52,261 nucleotides of DNA from positions 1-52,261 of the forward strand of contig JANYKW010000143.1 in NCBI GenBank assembly GCA_025358025.1, given 5' to 3'. The notes below the pieces were generated by a model that ran no database searches, was not told the DNA's origin, and saw nothing but the letters and a program-made list of their open reading frames with translations. Shown here piece after piece: positions 14,769 through 24,408 of this stretch. The position numbers and the translations under genes were made by a program. Each line of letters starts with the position of its first letter. Within the stretch, counting starts at the first letter, position 1. This DNA is from Bacteroidia bacterium. GTDB taxonomy: Bacteria; Bacteroidota; Bacteroidia; Bacteroidales; Prolixibacteraceae.

Positions 14769-15893
14769 CTATTTAACAGAAAACTTATAGATGCAGGTAT
14801 GGTAATATACCTGGTCGGGTGTAAGCTCAACAGAAGGAAAATTCTTTTGATTGGGAGAGTTTGGGAAGTGTTGGGTTTCGAGACAAATTCCGGTCCGATA
14901 ACCGTAGCTTTTGCCTTTTTTTCCAGGATAAATTCCATCCAGAAAATTTCCCGAATAAAATTGGATACCTGGCTGATCTGTAAATACTTCAAGTAAGCGG
15001 CCACTTGCAGGTTCATAAACTGTTGCTGCCAGTGAAATATTTTGATCCGGCGATTTTTTAAGAACATAGTTCATGTCATAACCTAATCCAAAAAGAATTT
15101 GCTGGTCCTTGCTGTTGATTCCGGCGCCGATTAACGTCGGATTTCTAAAATCAAAGGGTGTGTTCTCAACAGGTCTGAATTCCCCTGTTGGGATCAGTGT
15201 TGAATCTATTGGCGTGAAAAAATCTGCATTAATAGTAAGCAGATGGTCCAGAATCGTGCCGTTTCCTGCGCCATGCAGGTTGAAATAGCTGTGATTGGTC
15301 AGATTGATGATGGTTGGCTTGTCACATTTTGCCTCATACTGGATAAACAATTCATTCTGATTGGTTAATCGATAGATCATTGACACCTGCAATTCTCCGG
15401 GGTAACCCTCATCCATATCCGCTGAAACGAGTTTCAAATTCAACTCATTGGAACCTTTTTGAACAACCTCCCAGATTTTTTTCGAAAAACCGTTGATCCC
15501 GCCATGCAGACTGTTAATACCATTATTTTGAGCCAGTTTATACTGTATATCGCCAAGTGCGAATTCTCCTTTTGCTATGCGGTTTCCAAACCGTCCGATC
15601 GATGCACCAAAATAGTTCTCTTTGGCATTCAGATACCCGTCAATGCTGTCGTATCCAAAGACAACGTCTGCCATGACACCCTTTTTATCCGGTACCATGC
15701 ACGAAACAATTCGGGCACCCCAATTGGTAACAGTAATTTCCATCCCTTGCTGGTTCTTCAGCGTATATAGTTTAACCTGCTTTCCATCAATTATTTTATT
15801 AAATGCCTGGGGATTGATGGTCGGCGGAACCGACTTTCCGGTACATGAAAAAATAAGCACCAAGAGTACAAGGTAGGATAATGTTCTTTTCAT
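14769..15893 (-). CDS. galM: Aldose 1-epimerase, lipoprotein form
   Basis: Mutarotase converting alpha and beta anomers of hexoses such as galactose. 374 residues with a lipoprotein signal (LVLIFSC near residue 17), so it should act in the periplasm or at the outer membrane, as is common in Bacteroidota. The family motifs are in order: NWGARIVSC, FGASIGRFGNRIA, NSLHGG, INLTNHSYFNLHG (catalytic His), and ICLETQHFPNSPN, whose Glu is the catalytic base. Full length. It stands alone, so no specific sugar pathway is implied. Confidence 0.93.
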   Translation of the reverse strand: MKRTLSYLVLLVLIFSCTGKSVPPTINPQAFNKIIDGKQVKLYTLKNQQGMEITVTNWGARIVSCMVPDKKGVMADVVFGYDSIDGYLNAKENYFGASIGRFGNRIAKGEFALGDIQYKLAQNNGINSLHGGINGFSKKIWEVVQKGSNELNLKLVSADMDEGYPGELQVSMIYRLTNQNELFIQYEAKCDKPTIINLTNHSYFNLHGAGNGTILDHLLTINADFFTPIDSTLIPTGEFRPVENTPFDFRNPTLIGAGINSKDQQILFGLGYDMNYVLKKSPDQNISLAATVYEPASGRLLEVFTDQPGIQFYSGNFLDGIYPGKKGKSYGYRTGICLETQHFPNSPNQKNFPSVELTPDQVYYHTCIYKFSVK

Positions 15894-16124
15894 TTTGAAA
15901 GAGATAAGTTATTTTAATGTTTATGCAAGGCGTTCTGATTATTCAAAAATATAAATTTATCCATCATCTTATTTTCATGAGGAGATTTTTTTAAACAAGT
16001 GCAAAATCAGTTTTTTTTCCGGAGGGTTTTATTAAGTTTGAACTTTCCAATCCAATGGGAGAACCCAGGGAAAACAATGTTATTCAATTTACCGATTTTC
16101 AGATATTTAAACTAATAGCAGAAT

Positions 16125-18239
16125 ATGAAAAACTGGATGTTAATGTTGGCTTTCACGGTTGTGGCAGCCTCTTGTACAAACGAAAAAAAAACTGTTACTG
16201 AGATGAATCCATTTTACGAGAAATACAGTACGCCGTTTGCAGTACCACCTTTCGATAAGATATTGAACAAACATTATCTGCCTGCTTTCAAGGAGGGAAT
16301 AGCCAGGCACAATGATGAAATTGAAACCATTGTGAGCAATGGTGCCGCGCCGGATTTTGCCAACACCATCGTAGCCCTGGATAAAAGCGGTGAATTGCTT
16401 GGAAGGGTATCCTATGTTTTTTTCAATGTTAAAGAGGCCAATACCAACGATTCCATAGACCAGATTGCCGAAGTGGTTGCTCCTTTGCTTTCACAGCATA
16501 CAGATGAAATTTACCTGAATGAGAAACTCTTTTCAAAAGTTAAAATCGTTGAGACCCAAAAAGATAAACTCAATTTAAACAGGGAACAAAGCCGTCTTCT
16601 GGAAGAGATCTACAAGCGGTTTGTTCGTGGTGGTGCCAACCTTGCCTCGGACAAAAAGGATGAATTCAAGAAAATCAACGCTGAACTCTCCCTTCTGGAA
16701 TTAAAATTTGGTAACAACATGCTTGCAGAAACCAACAATTTTAAAATGGTTATCGACAAAAAAGAGGATCTTGCAGGTCTTCCTGAATCTGTTTTAGCTG
16801 CAGCAGCTGATGAGGCCAAAGTTGCCAGGCTGGAAGGCAAATGGGTTTTCACGCTTCAAAAACCAAGCTGGATACCATTCTTAACCTATTCTGAAAACAG
16901 AGCTTTGAGGGAAAAATTGTACAAGGCCATGTACAACAGAAGCAATAATAACAATGAATTTGACAATAAAAATGTGATCAATAAGATTGTTAATCTGCGT
17001 ATCCAAAAAGCAAACCTTTTGGGTTTCGGGAGTTGGGCAGCCTATGTACTTGACGATTGCATGGCAAAAAATCCAAAGAATGTATATGACCTGATCGGAA
17101 AAGTGTGGGAGCCCGGACTAAAAAGAGCCAAAGAGGAGGCCAAAGATATTCAATCAATGATCGATCGTGATGGGGGCAAGTTTAAACTTGCAAGCTGGGA
17201 TTGGTGGTATTATTCCGAAAAGGTAAGGAAAGAAAAATATGACCTGGACGAAGAGCAGATCCGACCCTATTTTGAACTTACCAATGTCAGGGAAGGTGCT
17301 TTTGCTGTTGCCAACAAATTATACGGCCTGACTTTTACGGAACTCCGGAATATGCCATTATATCATCCTGAATGTCAGACTTTTGAAGTTAAAGACAAGG
17401 ATGGTTCTGTCATCGGAATCCTATACATGGACTTCTTCCCCCGAGCATCAAAAAAGGGAGGCGCCTGGATGAATAATTACCGGGATCAGTTTCATTATGA
17501 AGGTGAAGCAGATGTTCGCCCTGTTGTTTCCATTACTTGTAACTTTTCTAAACCTTCGGGAGATAAGCCTGCTTTGCTGAGTTTCGATGAAGTAGAAACG
17601 CTGTTTCATGAGTTTGGACATGGTTTGCATGGTCTTCTTTCTCAATGTCATTATAAAACCATATCAGGAACGTCGGTTTCACGCGATTTTGTCGAATTGC
17701 CTTCGCAGGTGATGGAACATTGGGCTGTCGAGCCTGAAGTACTAAAAATGTACGCAAAACATTACAAAACAGGGGAGGTGATCCCACAAGTACTGGTAGA
17801 TAAAATCATCAGGGCAGGCAAATTCAATCAGGGCTTCATCACGACGGAATTTCTGGCTGCAGCTATTCTGGATATGGATTATTCTACGATTACCAAAGTT
17901 GGTGATCTTGATATTGAGAAGTTTGAAGCTGCATCTATGGCGAAAGCCGGACTGATCCCTGAAATCATTCCCCGTTACCGTTCTACCTATTTCAACCATG
18001 TTTTTCCTGGTGGATATTCAAGTGGTTACTACAGCTACATTTGGGCTGCTGTTCTGGATGCAGATGCATTTGAAGCCTTTTTAGAAAAAGGAAATATTTT
18101 CGATCAGGAAGTGGCAACTTCTTTCCGCAAAAATGTTCTGGAACGCGGGGGTACCGAGGAGGCGATGAAACTATATGTCAATTTCAGGGGGAAAACACCA
18201 GGTATTGAACCTTTGTTGAAAAAACGGGGTTTAAATTAG
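16125..18239 (+). CDS. dcp: M3-family metallopeptidase, peptidyl-dipeptidase Dcp-like lipoprotein
   Basis: Zinc oligopeptidase expected to release C-terminal dipeptides from short peptides. 704 residues. The type II signal VVAASC near residue 17 makes this copy periplasmic or surface-anchored, unlike the cytosolic E. coli Dcp. Zinc motif HEFGHGLH near 495-502, with a downstream Glu; the adjacent SGTSVSRDFVELPSQVMEHW segment matches Dcp rather than oligopeptidase A. The C-terminal YSSGYYSYIWAAVLDADAFEAF substrate-pocket region is also Dcp-type. The lipocalin gene starts 4 bp after the stop, so the two are probably one operon. Confidence 0.9.
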   Translation: MKNWMLMLAFTVVAASCTNEKKTVTEMNPFYEKYSTPFAVPPFDKILNKHYLPAFKEGIARHNDEIETIVSNGAAPDFANTIVALDKSGELLGRVSYVFFNVKEANTNDSIDQIAEVVAPLLSQHTDEIYLNEKLFSKVKIVETQKDKLNLNREQSRLLEEIYKRFVRGGANLASDKKDEFKKINAELSLLELKFGNNMLAETNNFKMVIDKKEDLAGLPESVLAAAADEAKVARLEGKWVFTLQKPSWIPFLTYSENRALREKLYKAMYNRSNNNNEFDNKNVINKIVNLRIQKANLLGFGSWAAYVLDDCMAKNPKNVYDLIGKVWEPGLKRAKEEAKDIQSMIDRDGGKFKLASWDWWYYSEKVRKEKYDLDEEQIRPYFELTNVREGAFAVANKLYGLTFTELRNMPLYHPECQTFEVKDKDGSVIGILYMDFFPRASKKGGAWMNNYRDQFHYEGEADVRPVVSITCNFSKPSGDKPALLSFDEVETLFHEFGHGLHGLLSQCHYKTISGTSVSRDFVELPSQVMEHWAVEPEVLKMYAKHYKTGEVIPQVLVDKIIRAGKFNQGFITTEFLAAAILDMDYSTITKVGDLDIEKFEAASMAKAGLIPEIIPRYRSTYFNHVFPGGYSSGYYSYIWAAVLDADAFEAFLEKGNIFDQEVATSFRKNVLERGGTEEAMKLYVNFRGKTPGIEPLLKKRGLN

Positions 18240-18243
18240 GACG

Positions 18244-18780
18244 ATGAAAAATCTGTTAATCATTTTAATATCAGCAACTTTGATATTCAGTTTTTCAGAA
18301 TGCAAAACGCAAAACAGCAAAATGAAAATCGACAACTCAACTGTTCAAAAGCTGGACATACAGAGATATCTCGGTCTTTGGTATGAAATTGGAAGATTTC
18401 CGCACTCCTTTGAGATAGATATGGTGGGTGTTACCGCCACATATACACTGAAAGAGAATGGACGTATCGAAGTTCTTAACCAGGGGTACATCAAAAGCCT
18501 GGATGGAAAACATAAATTAGCGGTTGGAAAGGCAAAACTGACAGATCAGCCTGGAAAATTGAAGGTGGCATTTTTCCTCTTTTTCTATGCTGATTACCAT
18601 GTGATGGAGCTCGATCAGGAGGGATATCAATGGGCACTGATCGGAAGTTCCACTCCAAAATACCTGTGGATACTTTCCAGAACTCCCTCTATATCAGACC
18701 AATTGTACATGGATATACTCCAAAAGGCAAAAGACCGCGGATACGACACATCCAAAATCTACAAAGTTCCTCAAAATTAA
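18244..18780 (+). CDS. Bacterial lipocalin (Blc-like)
   Basis: Envelope beta-barrel protein that binds lipids or other hydrophobic molecules. 178 residues. The first lipocalin motif is read in YLGLWYEIGRFPHSFE, the central DYHVMELD strand matches Blc, and the final WILSRTPSISDQLYMDILQKAKDRGYD helix carries the conserved Arg. The N terminus is a signal peptide ending FSFSEC: the Cys is placed for lipidation, but Glu before it is unusual, so processing is uncertain. Follows the M3 peptidase by 4 bp; its stop overlaps that of the convergent gene by 3 bp (TTAA). Confidence 0.9.
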   Translation: MKNLLIILISATLIFSFSECKTQNSKMKIDNSTVQKLDIQRYLGLWYEIGRFPHSFEIDMVGVTATYTLKENGRIEVLNQGYIKSLDGKHKLAVGKAKLTDQPGKLKVAFFLFFYADYHVMELDQEGYQWALIGSSTPKYLWILSRTPSISDQLYMDILQKAKDRGYDTSKIYKVPQN

Positions 18781-19679
18781 TGCGGATGATTTTCCCTTCT
18801 GAAAGGAGGCAGGAATACCCAATAGATGCCACCCAGGGAGACAAAGGCCGATAAAAGGAAAAACATCAGACTTAAGGCAATGGATAGCTCCGTGTCGAGA
18901 TGAAGGTAATCTGCACCCAAAAGAAAAACCAGCTCCCTGGCTCCGACTCCTCCAATCGTGATAGGCAATGCGGTGGCAATCGCCGAAAAGAAGAAGAGAA
19001 AAAGGTATTCGGAAATATTGGTGTATTGATGAAATGCATATAGTATGAACAAAGCGGAGAGCAATTGCATCATTTGCAGTACCATAGACCAACCAAACAA
19101 TCCACCGTGGATGGTAAGGAAACTTTTTAGAAAAAATTTTAGAACAAAATAGTACAAAACGTACAAAAGGGGGATACAAAGCCATCCGGGCCATCCGATC
19201 TTTAATTCATCACCCGAGAGATAGTACAATACGGTTGTAATCATGCCAATAGCAACAAGGCCTGCGACCCGGTTTACCAACATGGCCCCGATATTTTTCT
19301 TGACACCGTTTTGCCGGTATTTGTTTACCAGATAAACCTTGATGCCATCACCGCCAATACCACCGGGCAGGAAAAGATTGTAAAACATCCCCAGCCAAAA
19401 CAATTTAAGATTTAAAGCAGGGGAGAGGTGTGCGCCGGTACTTTTGAATGATAGATTCTGCCTGAAACCCGAAAGGACTGATGATATTGCTATAAATAAA
19501 AGTCCAGCTAAAAGATACCATATGCCGGCAGTAGAAAAGACTGTAATTACCTCTTTGAAAGATATATTTGATAATACCCACCAGATAGCGGTTAATGATA
19601 CTGCTAACTTTAGAAAATTGAATAGGACTTTCTTAACCACGTTTGACACTAAATTCACATTTAATCGGACAGGCTCCAA
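18777..19679 (-). CDS. Lysylphosphatidylglycerol synthase/UPF0104-like membrane protein
   Basis: Polytopic inner-membrane protein (about eight helices, 300 residues) of the flippase-like domain found in MprF and relatives. Seen: the FNLFLPGGIGGDGIKVYLVNK segment, VNRVAGLVAI, and the C-terminal ITIGGVGARELVFLLGAD block, all typical of the family. No soluble aminoacyl-transferase domain follows, so it is the membrane part only, with lipid translocation as the likely role. It lies 12 bp after the DUF5009 gene on the same strand, so the two are probably cotranscribed. Confidence 0.82.
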   Translation of the reverse strand: MEPVRLNVNLVSNVVKKVLFNFLKLAVSLTAIWWVLSNISFKEVITVFSTAGIWYLLAGLLFIAISSVLSGFRQNLSFKSTGAHLSPALNLKLFWLGMFYNLFLPGGIGGDGIKVYLVNKYRQNGVKKNIGAMLVNRVAGLVAIGMITTVLYYLSGDELKIGWPGWLCIPLLYVLYYFVLKFFLKSFLTIHGGLFGWSMVLQMMQLLSALFILYAFHQYTNISEYLFLFFFSAIATALPITIGGVGARELVFLLGADYLHLDTELSIALSLMFFLLSAFVSLGGIYWVFLPPFRRENHPH

Positions 19680-19691
19680 AAGTACAATATA

Positions 19692-20801
19692 TCAGACTCG
19701 AATGAAAATCTTTCTTTTGTATAGAAAATAACAAATGTACCACAAGGATAACCACACCAGCAAGGAGGTTACTATTTCAATTGTCAAAGTTCCTCCCCAA
19801 CTGAAAAACAGTGGAACAAACGGTTTAAAAATCTTGGAAATCAATTCATTACCACCTATGTGAGCGAACAGATAGATAAAAAGCGGATTCATGCCTACTA
19901 TGGCGAAGAATAATGTGCCTTTCCTGAATTTTACCACATCGATCATCCAATAGGAGATGGAAAGAGCAATGAGTGCCCATCCGCCGCTGGCAATCACAAA
20001 CGATGCAGTGCAGATTCTTTTGATGATTGGAATCCATGGGTCCATTGCAAAACCAATCACGACACCAATAATACCTGCTACCAGAAGGATTTTTACTTTC
20101 CGCATGGGGGCCCGGCCACTCATAAGAATCATGCCGGCAAGGACTCCCCACATGGTATGTGCGGTGGTGGGGATGGCATTGATTGCAACCCAGTGACCGC
20201 CATTCATCTGACCTAAAAGAGATACATCAAACCAGGTTCCAAAGTTGTGATCAGGTTCGAAAGGCTGATTATATCCTTCAACAGACCAGAACTGATAGAG
20301 CAGATAAGAGAGCAAAATCATGGCAAATGATACCAGCAGCTGCCATTTAATATCTTTCCTCATCATCAGGAAAGCAATGAGGTAAGTTACCGAAAGCTGC
20401 GCCAAAACATTGGTCAGCCTGAAGCCGATTTTCCCCGGACCGATACAGTAAAGTGCCCATCCCAGGAAAAGCAGCCAAAAGGACCTTGTCAAAGTATGCC
20501 GGAAAGTCAAACCCCAGCTGTCACCCCTGTTCCACCTTTTGGTGAACGAAAAAGGCATCGAAACCCCGACAATAAACATGAAAAAGGGTTGGATGAGATC
20601 CCAAAAACGCAGACCGTTCCAGGGATGATGTTGTAATTGGGTTCCAATGAAAGAAATTATAGTTCCATCAAAATAGGGATCAGTCAGATTTCCAAATAGT
20701 TCTGAAAATTCGCCAATCAGTAAAAACATGGTTATTCCCCTGAAAAAATCGATAGAGAGAATTCTTTCATTCTCCGTAGCAAGCTGCGCTGCATTAGTCA
20801 T
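19692..20801 (-). CDS. DUF5009/HGSNAT-like membrane acyltransferase
   Basis: Integral membrane protein of 369 residues with about ten helices. The start RILSIDFFRGITMFLLIG, the WDLIQPFFMFIVGVSMPFSF segment and the HTMWGVLAGMILMS block match the DUF5009/DUF1624 families, related to human heparan-alpha-glucosaminide N-acetyltransferase. Such proteins move acetyl groups across the membrane to amino sugars; the substrate here is unknown. Upstream of, and likely cotranscribed with, the flippase-like gene, hinting at a shared envelope-glycan or lipid role. Confidence 0.8.
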   Translation of the reverse strand: MTNAAQLATENERILSIDFFRGITMFLLIGEFSELFGNLTDPYFDGTIISFIGTQLQHHPWNGLRFWDLIQPFFMFIVGVSMPFSFTKRWNRGDSWGLTFRHTLTRSFWLLFLGWALYCIGPGKIGFRLTNVLAQLSVTYLIAFLMMRKDIKWQLLVSFAMILLSYLLYQFWSVEGYNQPFEPDHNFGTWFDVSLLGQMNGGHWVAINAIPTTAHTMWGVLAGMILMSGRAPMRKVKILLVAGIIGVVIGFAMDPWIPIIKRICTASFVIASGGWALIALSISYWMIDVVKFRKGTLFFAIVGMNPLFIYLFAHIGGNELISKIFKPFVPLFFSWGGTLTIEIVTSLLVWLSLWYICYFLYKRKIFIRV

Positions 20802-20872
20802 TCCGATGTTAGTTAGTGTGGTAATAATTTGTTGAATGTCCCAACCAAATTTAAAATAAATTTTGGTAATTT

Positions 20873-20885
20873 ATATCCGGGATAT
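20873..20885. promoter_or_regulatory. 13-bp palindrome between DUF5009 and FKBP genes
   Basis: ATATCC-G-GGATAT is a perfect palindrome, 72 bp before the DUF5009 start and about 45 bp before the FKBP -7 box. Operator role is inferred. Confidence 0.3.
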
Positions 20886-20929
20886 TAAATCATTTGTTGA
20901 CAGATCAATCTATAATCCGGCAATAAATT

Positions 20930-20937
20930 TATCTTTG
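20930..20937 (+). promoter_or_regulatory. Predicted -7 box of the FKBP gene
   Basis: TATCTTTG followed by C, a full match to TAnnTTTG. It lies 59 bp before the start codon at 20996. Confidence 0.6.
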
Positions 20938-20995
20938 CACGCGAATTTATTTAGAACAATTGCCAATCCATGCGATCACTTAAACATTTTTACAC

Positions 20996-21445
20996 ATGAA
21001 ATTCATTCCGTTTGCACTATCCATGATTCTTTTGATTTCTTCGTGCAGTAAGAAAACCGATCAGGCCGAAGTTGATGATCAGATTATCAAAGATTATTTG
21101 GTTTCCAAAAATTTGACGGCAATAAAAGATCCTTCCGGATTGTATTATATCATGACAGCAACAAGCACGGGGACATCACCAACATTAACATCCACTGTTG
21201 AAGTAAAATACAAAGGTTCTTTACTAAATGGAACTGTTTTTGATCAGACAGCTACCGACAAAACGTTTACCTACGCACTTTCAGGATTAATAAAAGGATG
21301 GCAAATCGGAATTCCATTGATGAAGGAAGGGGGCAAAGCCACCCTAATCATACCTTCTAAACTTGGATATGGCAGTGAAAACCTGGGAGTTATTCCTCCA
21401 AATTCGGTTTTAATCTTTGATATTGAATTAATTGATGTAAAATAG
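20996..21445 (+). CDS. FKBP-type peptidyl-prolyl isomerase lipoprotein
   Basis: Folding helper that isomerises Xaa-Pro bonds in exported proteins. 149 residues. Lipoprotein signal LLISSC at residues 12-17, then a single FKBP domain from about 55: VEVKYKGSLLNGTVFDQT, LIKGWQIGIPLMKEGGKATLIIPSKLGYG and IPPNSVLIFDIELID, the conserved core of the active site. The extra N-terminal region is short, so no dimerisation domain of the FkpA kind is present. It stands alone under its own promoter. Confidence 0.93.
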   Translation: MKFIPFALSMILLISSCSKKTDQAEVDDQIIKDYLVSKNLTAIKDPSGLYYIMTATSTGTSPTLTSTVEVKYKGSLLNGTVFDQTATDKTFTYALSGLIKGWQIGIPLMKEGGKATLIIPSKLGYGSENLGVIPPNSVLIFDIELIDVK

Positions 21446-21487
21446 TCTGAAATTAATCTTATGCTGTAAGACCATTATACATTCGGC

Positions 21488-22195
21488 TCAATCACGTTCG
21501 AATAGTGATTTATCTGCGCCGCAGATTGGACAACACCAGTCGTCGGGTAAATCTTCAAATTTTGTACCTGGTTCAACTCCTGAGATCGGATCTCCTTTTT
21601 CTGATTCGTAGGTGAAATGACAAAGTTGACATTGCCATAGCTCGTTTTCTGTCTCCCGGGCTATAACCTCCGCAACGGCTGCCTTTTCAATATATGTTGG
21701 GGCGTTTTTGGGTGAAAATCCCTTCATTACTTCACGGTAGTAATTGTAGGTCAGTGGTTTAATTTCTGATTTAATCAGATCGGATGCTATCGCTTCTCCT
21801 ATGAAAAGCAGGTGACTTCCTACGTCGATTGTATCCGTAATTTTACAGTCGAACCATGCCAGGCAGGAGTCTGTTATGACAGGCGACCCTGTTTCACCCA
21901 TGAAATAGTTTACTCCTCTGAATTTATCGATCTCCCTGCTGCTTCTGTATCCAAAATCTCCGATTAAGCCCGTAGACGCCTGTTCTCCAAGTACTGAAAA
22001 CGCGAAAGCCCCGCTCTTTTTAATAATTTCTGCTGTGAAATTATCCTTGTTGCAACTGATTCCGAATTTGGGAGGTTTTGATGTTACCTGAAAAACAGTG
22101 TTGGCAATATAACCTGCTTTGGTATCCTGGAATTTTGCCGACACCAGGTAAAGACCATATGAAATCTTATAAAATGTTTCAAAATTGATCATCAT
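21488..22195 (-). CDS. Flavin reductase-rubredoxin fusion protein
   Basis: Two domains in 235 residues. Positions 1-165 form a flavin-reductase-like FMN-binding domain ([44 protein letters not shown]). Positions 180-235 are a rubredoxin with CxxC knuckles CQLC and CPIC and the usual [15 protein letters not shown] middle. This is the layout of high-molecular-weight rubredoxins, which pass electrons from NAD(P)H to oxygen- or peroxide-reducing partners in anaerobes. It fits an anaerobic or microaerobic host. No such partner gene is adjacent. Confidence 0.9.
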   Translation of the reverse strand: MMINFETFYKISYGLYLVSAKFQDTKAGYIANTVFQVTSKPPKFGISCNKDNFTAEIIKKSGAFAFSVLGEQASTGLIGDFGYRSSREIDKFRGVNYFMGETGSPVITDSCLAWFDCKITDTIDVGSHLLFIGEAIASDLIKSEIKPLTYNYYREVMKGFSPKNAPTYIEKAAVAEVIARETENELWQCQLCHFTYESEKGDPISGVEPGTKFEDLPDDWCCPICGADKSLFERD

Positions 22196-22374
22196 CTATT
22201 AATATTTTTCCGTTTTGAAATGCGACTTAAATATAATTGAAAATCGTTCATCTACTGCTTATTTTTTTTAGAATCATCTCCAATAAAATTATCAAACTAA
22301 TTAGCAAGGTTTTGAAAAATTGCCACGATACGCTTTTGTGTTATAAAACATATTTAACTCTATGGGATAATTTT

Positions 22375-22382
22375 TAACTTTG
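22375..22382 (+). promoter_or_regulatory. Predicted -7 box of the Gfo/Idh/MocA gene
   Basis: TAACTTTG, a full match, 61 bp before the start codon. The -33 region is not convincing (TTTA 18 bp upstream). Confidence 0.5.
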
Positions 22383-22442
22383 TTCGTTATCGCACACGGA
22401 AATATTTAAACCAACATATATTCATTTAAAATTTTTATAAAC

Positions 22443-23783
22443 ATGTCTGAGAGAAGAGAATTTATTCAAAAATCGACTTTGGGAGCCTCTGCAATTGCAG
22501 TGAGTGGACTCACTTTTAGCGCCAGAAGTTATGGTCGGATCATTGGTGCCAATGAAAAGGTAAGAGTCGGTGTGATCGGCTTTTCTGACCGGTTCAGAAG
22601 TGCCTTGTTTCCCAGCTTCCTGGATAATGCCAAAGCAAATAATTTTGAGATGGTTGCATTATCTGATCTTTGGAGTAAAAGGCGTGAAGACGGGAAAGCT
22701 TTCATCCAAAAGAATGCCGGCTGGGATGTGGCTACCTGCAGAAACAACGATGAACTTTATGAAAGATCAGATATTGATGCAGTTGTAATCAGTACACCGG
22801 ACTTTGCACATGCATTACATCTTGCCGAAGCTGCTGAGCATAAGAAAGATGCATATTGTGAAAAACCTTTCGCTGAGACCATGGCAGATGCCAAGGCAGC
22901 ATTGAAAGCCTGTAAAGCGAATAATCCAATCGTGCAAATTGGTTCTCAACGAAGAAGTACCGAAAACTACATCGCTGCCAATCAATACCTGAATTCGGGC
23001 AAATTCGGTGATATAGTCATGGTCGAAATGTGCTGGAATGTAAATCAACCAGGCAGATGGAGAAGACCGGAAGAGGTTAAGGCAATAAGAGAGGAAGATA
23101 CAGACTGGAAACGCTTCCAGTTGAACCGTCCGGAAACAAAATGGGATCCAAGAAAATACCTTGAATTCCGTTTATTCTGGCCATATTCTTCAGGAATTGC
23201 AGGCCAGTGGATGAGTCACCAGATTGATACCGTGCACTGGTTCACCGGTTTGAATCATCCGCGCAGTGTTGCTGCCAATGGTGGCATTTACCAGTGGAAG
23301 GATGGAAGATCCAATGCAGATACCCTGACTGCCGTATTTGATTACGGAGATGACAAAAAAGGATTTCAGGTGGTTTATACCTCCCGATTCAGCAACAGTG
23401 CCGGAGGGACCAAAGAATTGTACTATTCAAATGGAGGTATGTTAAATCTGGATACCAACAAGGTTACCTCAGAAGGTGGTTTGCAAAATAATGAAGCCAA
23501 AGCAATGGGGCTGAAAGCCAATCTGCTCGAAAGTTTCGAACTCCCTAAAGTGGAAATGACTACTTCAGCTGATACCAGAAAGGATCCATCAACTTCGGCC
23601 CACATGCAAAACTGGATGGAATGTGTTAGATCCCGCGCCAAAACGCACGCACCCGTGGAGGCAGGATATAGTCATGCCATTGCCACAATTATGGCCAATG
23701 CAGCCTTCAGATCGGGCCTGCGAGCCACATTTGACGAGAAATTGCAGGAAGTAATATGTGGAGGAAAAGTCTTCAAATACTAA
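22443..23783 (+). CDS. Gfo/Idh/MocA-family oxidoreductase, Tat-exported
   Basis: NAD(P)-dependent sugar or cyclitol oxidoreductase family, 446 residues. A twin-arginine signal (SERREFIQKS followed by an Ala-rich hydrophobic stretch) indicates export of the folded, cofactor-loaded enzyme. The Rossmann region reads VRVGVIGFSDRFRSAL, so the usual GxGxxG is altered to GFSDRF. The family EKPFAETM (EKP) motif is intact near 140, and the substrate-domain segment WMSHQIDTVHWFTG carries the expected Asp-x-x-His. Substrate unknown; periplasmic members in Bacteroidota often act on glycans. Confidence 0.9.
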   Translation: MSERREFIQKSTLGASAIAVSGLTFSARSYGRIIGANEKVRVGVIGFSDRFRSALFPSFLDNAKANNFEMVALSDLWSKRREDGKAFIQKNAGWDVATCRNNDELYERSDIDAVVISTPDFAHALHLAEAAEHKKDAYCEKPFAETMADAKAALKACKANNPIVQIGSQRRSTENYIAANQYLNSGKFGDIVMVEMCWNVNQPGRWRRPEEVKAIREEDTDWKRFQLNRPETKWDPRKYLEFRLFWPYSSGIAGQWMSHQIDTVHWFTGLNHPRSVAANGGIYQWKDGRSNADTLTAVFDYGDDKKGFQVVYTSRFSNSAGGTKELYYSNGGMLNLDTNKVTSEGGLQNNEAKAMGLKANLLESFELPKVEMTTSADTRKDPSTSAHMQNWMECVRSRAKTHAPVEAGYSHAIATIMANAAFRSGLRATFDEKLQEVICGGKVFKY

Positions 23784-23796
23784 ACTCCCATATCCA

Positions 23797-23834
23797 TAAA
23801 AAAGAGCCCCTGAATTTTTCAGGGGCTCTTTTTT
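23797..23834. terminator. Bidirectional terminator between convergent genes
   Basis: GAGCCCCTGA (23804-23813) and TCAGGGGCTC (23819-23828) form a perfect 10-bp stem with A6 before and T6 after, so it serves both strands. Confidence 0.93.
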
Positions 23835-24408
23835 ATCTGCAGGCAAAGGTTAGTTCTATCATTCTGAACACTTTCGCATTATTTTTTTGATCTTTTAAAC
23901 CTGTCTGAAAGAAGAGAAGGTATGTTTTCTCGGAACAGTTGAAACAATAAATGGTTCCGGAAATTTTTATTCCTTTAACGATGGACTCATAATTTACTTT
24001 TGTAGCATCCATGCTGCCAAAACTGCAATTTTCCAATTCCGTAAATTCTATGCCAGCTTCCTGGTAGAGTACTTCTTCCTTCATGTGCTTCTGCTGAACC
24101 AAAAGAGATTTTACAGGATTCTCGACGTTGTTAATTGTTACCAGATTGAAAAGTCCTGTGGTTTTTTTTGCTGTGCTCTCGGCCGAATAATAATAACCTT
24201 TGCCTGGAAGAGACTCATCAGCAATTGTTTTCCAGTCTATTGGTATTGAGAAAGATATGCCATTCTTAAGATAATTGTAATATTTATCCTTCGCGTACAA
24301 ATGAGAAAAGGTGAGTAGTAGCATACAAAAAGAAAGTGCAACTTTCCATTTGGTACTAAAAGAACCAGGATGAGAAGTTGCATTTGCTTTTGAAGTTTTC
24401 TGCATCAT
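23833..24408 (-). CDS. Secreted protein of unknown function, PsbP/DUF1795-like
   Basis: 191 residues. A signal peptide is present after a longer-than-usual charged start (KWKVALSFCMLLLTFSHLYAK). The mature part begins with YYNYLKNGISFSIPIDWKTI, the pattern of PsbP-like or DUF1795 proteins, and contains a pair of cysteines (YCFNCSE) that could form a disulfide. The start overlaps the stop of the C69 dipeptidase gene as ATGA, so the two are translationally coupled and may act together in the periplasm. Function not assigned. Confidence 0.65.
   Translation of the reverse strand: MMQKTSKANATSHPGSFSTKWKVALSFCMLLLTFSHLYAKDKYYNYLKNGISFSIPIDWKTIADESLPGKGYYYSAESTAKKTTGLFNLVTINNVENPVKSLLVQQKHMKEEVLYQEAGIEFTELENCSFGSMDATKVNYESIVKGIKISGTIYCFNCSEKTYLLFFQTGLKDQKNNAKVFRMIELTFACR

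Noticed and set aside
20863-21051. 62-codon frame overlapping the FKBP start
   Set aside because: It lies across a promoter and reads as a shadow of FKBP in another frame.
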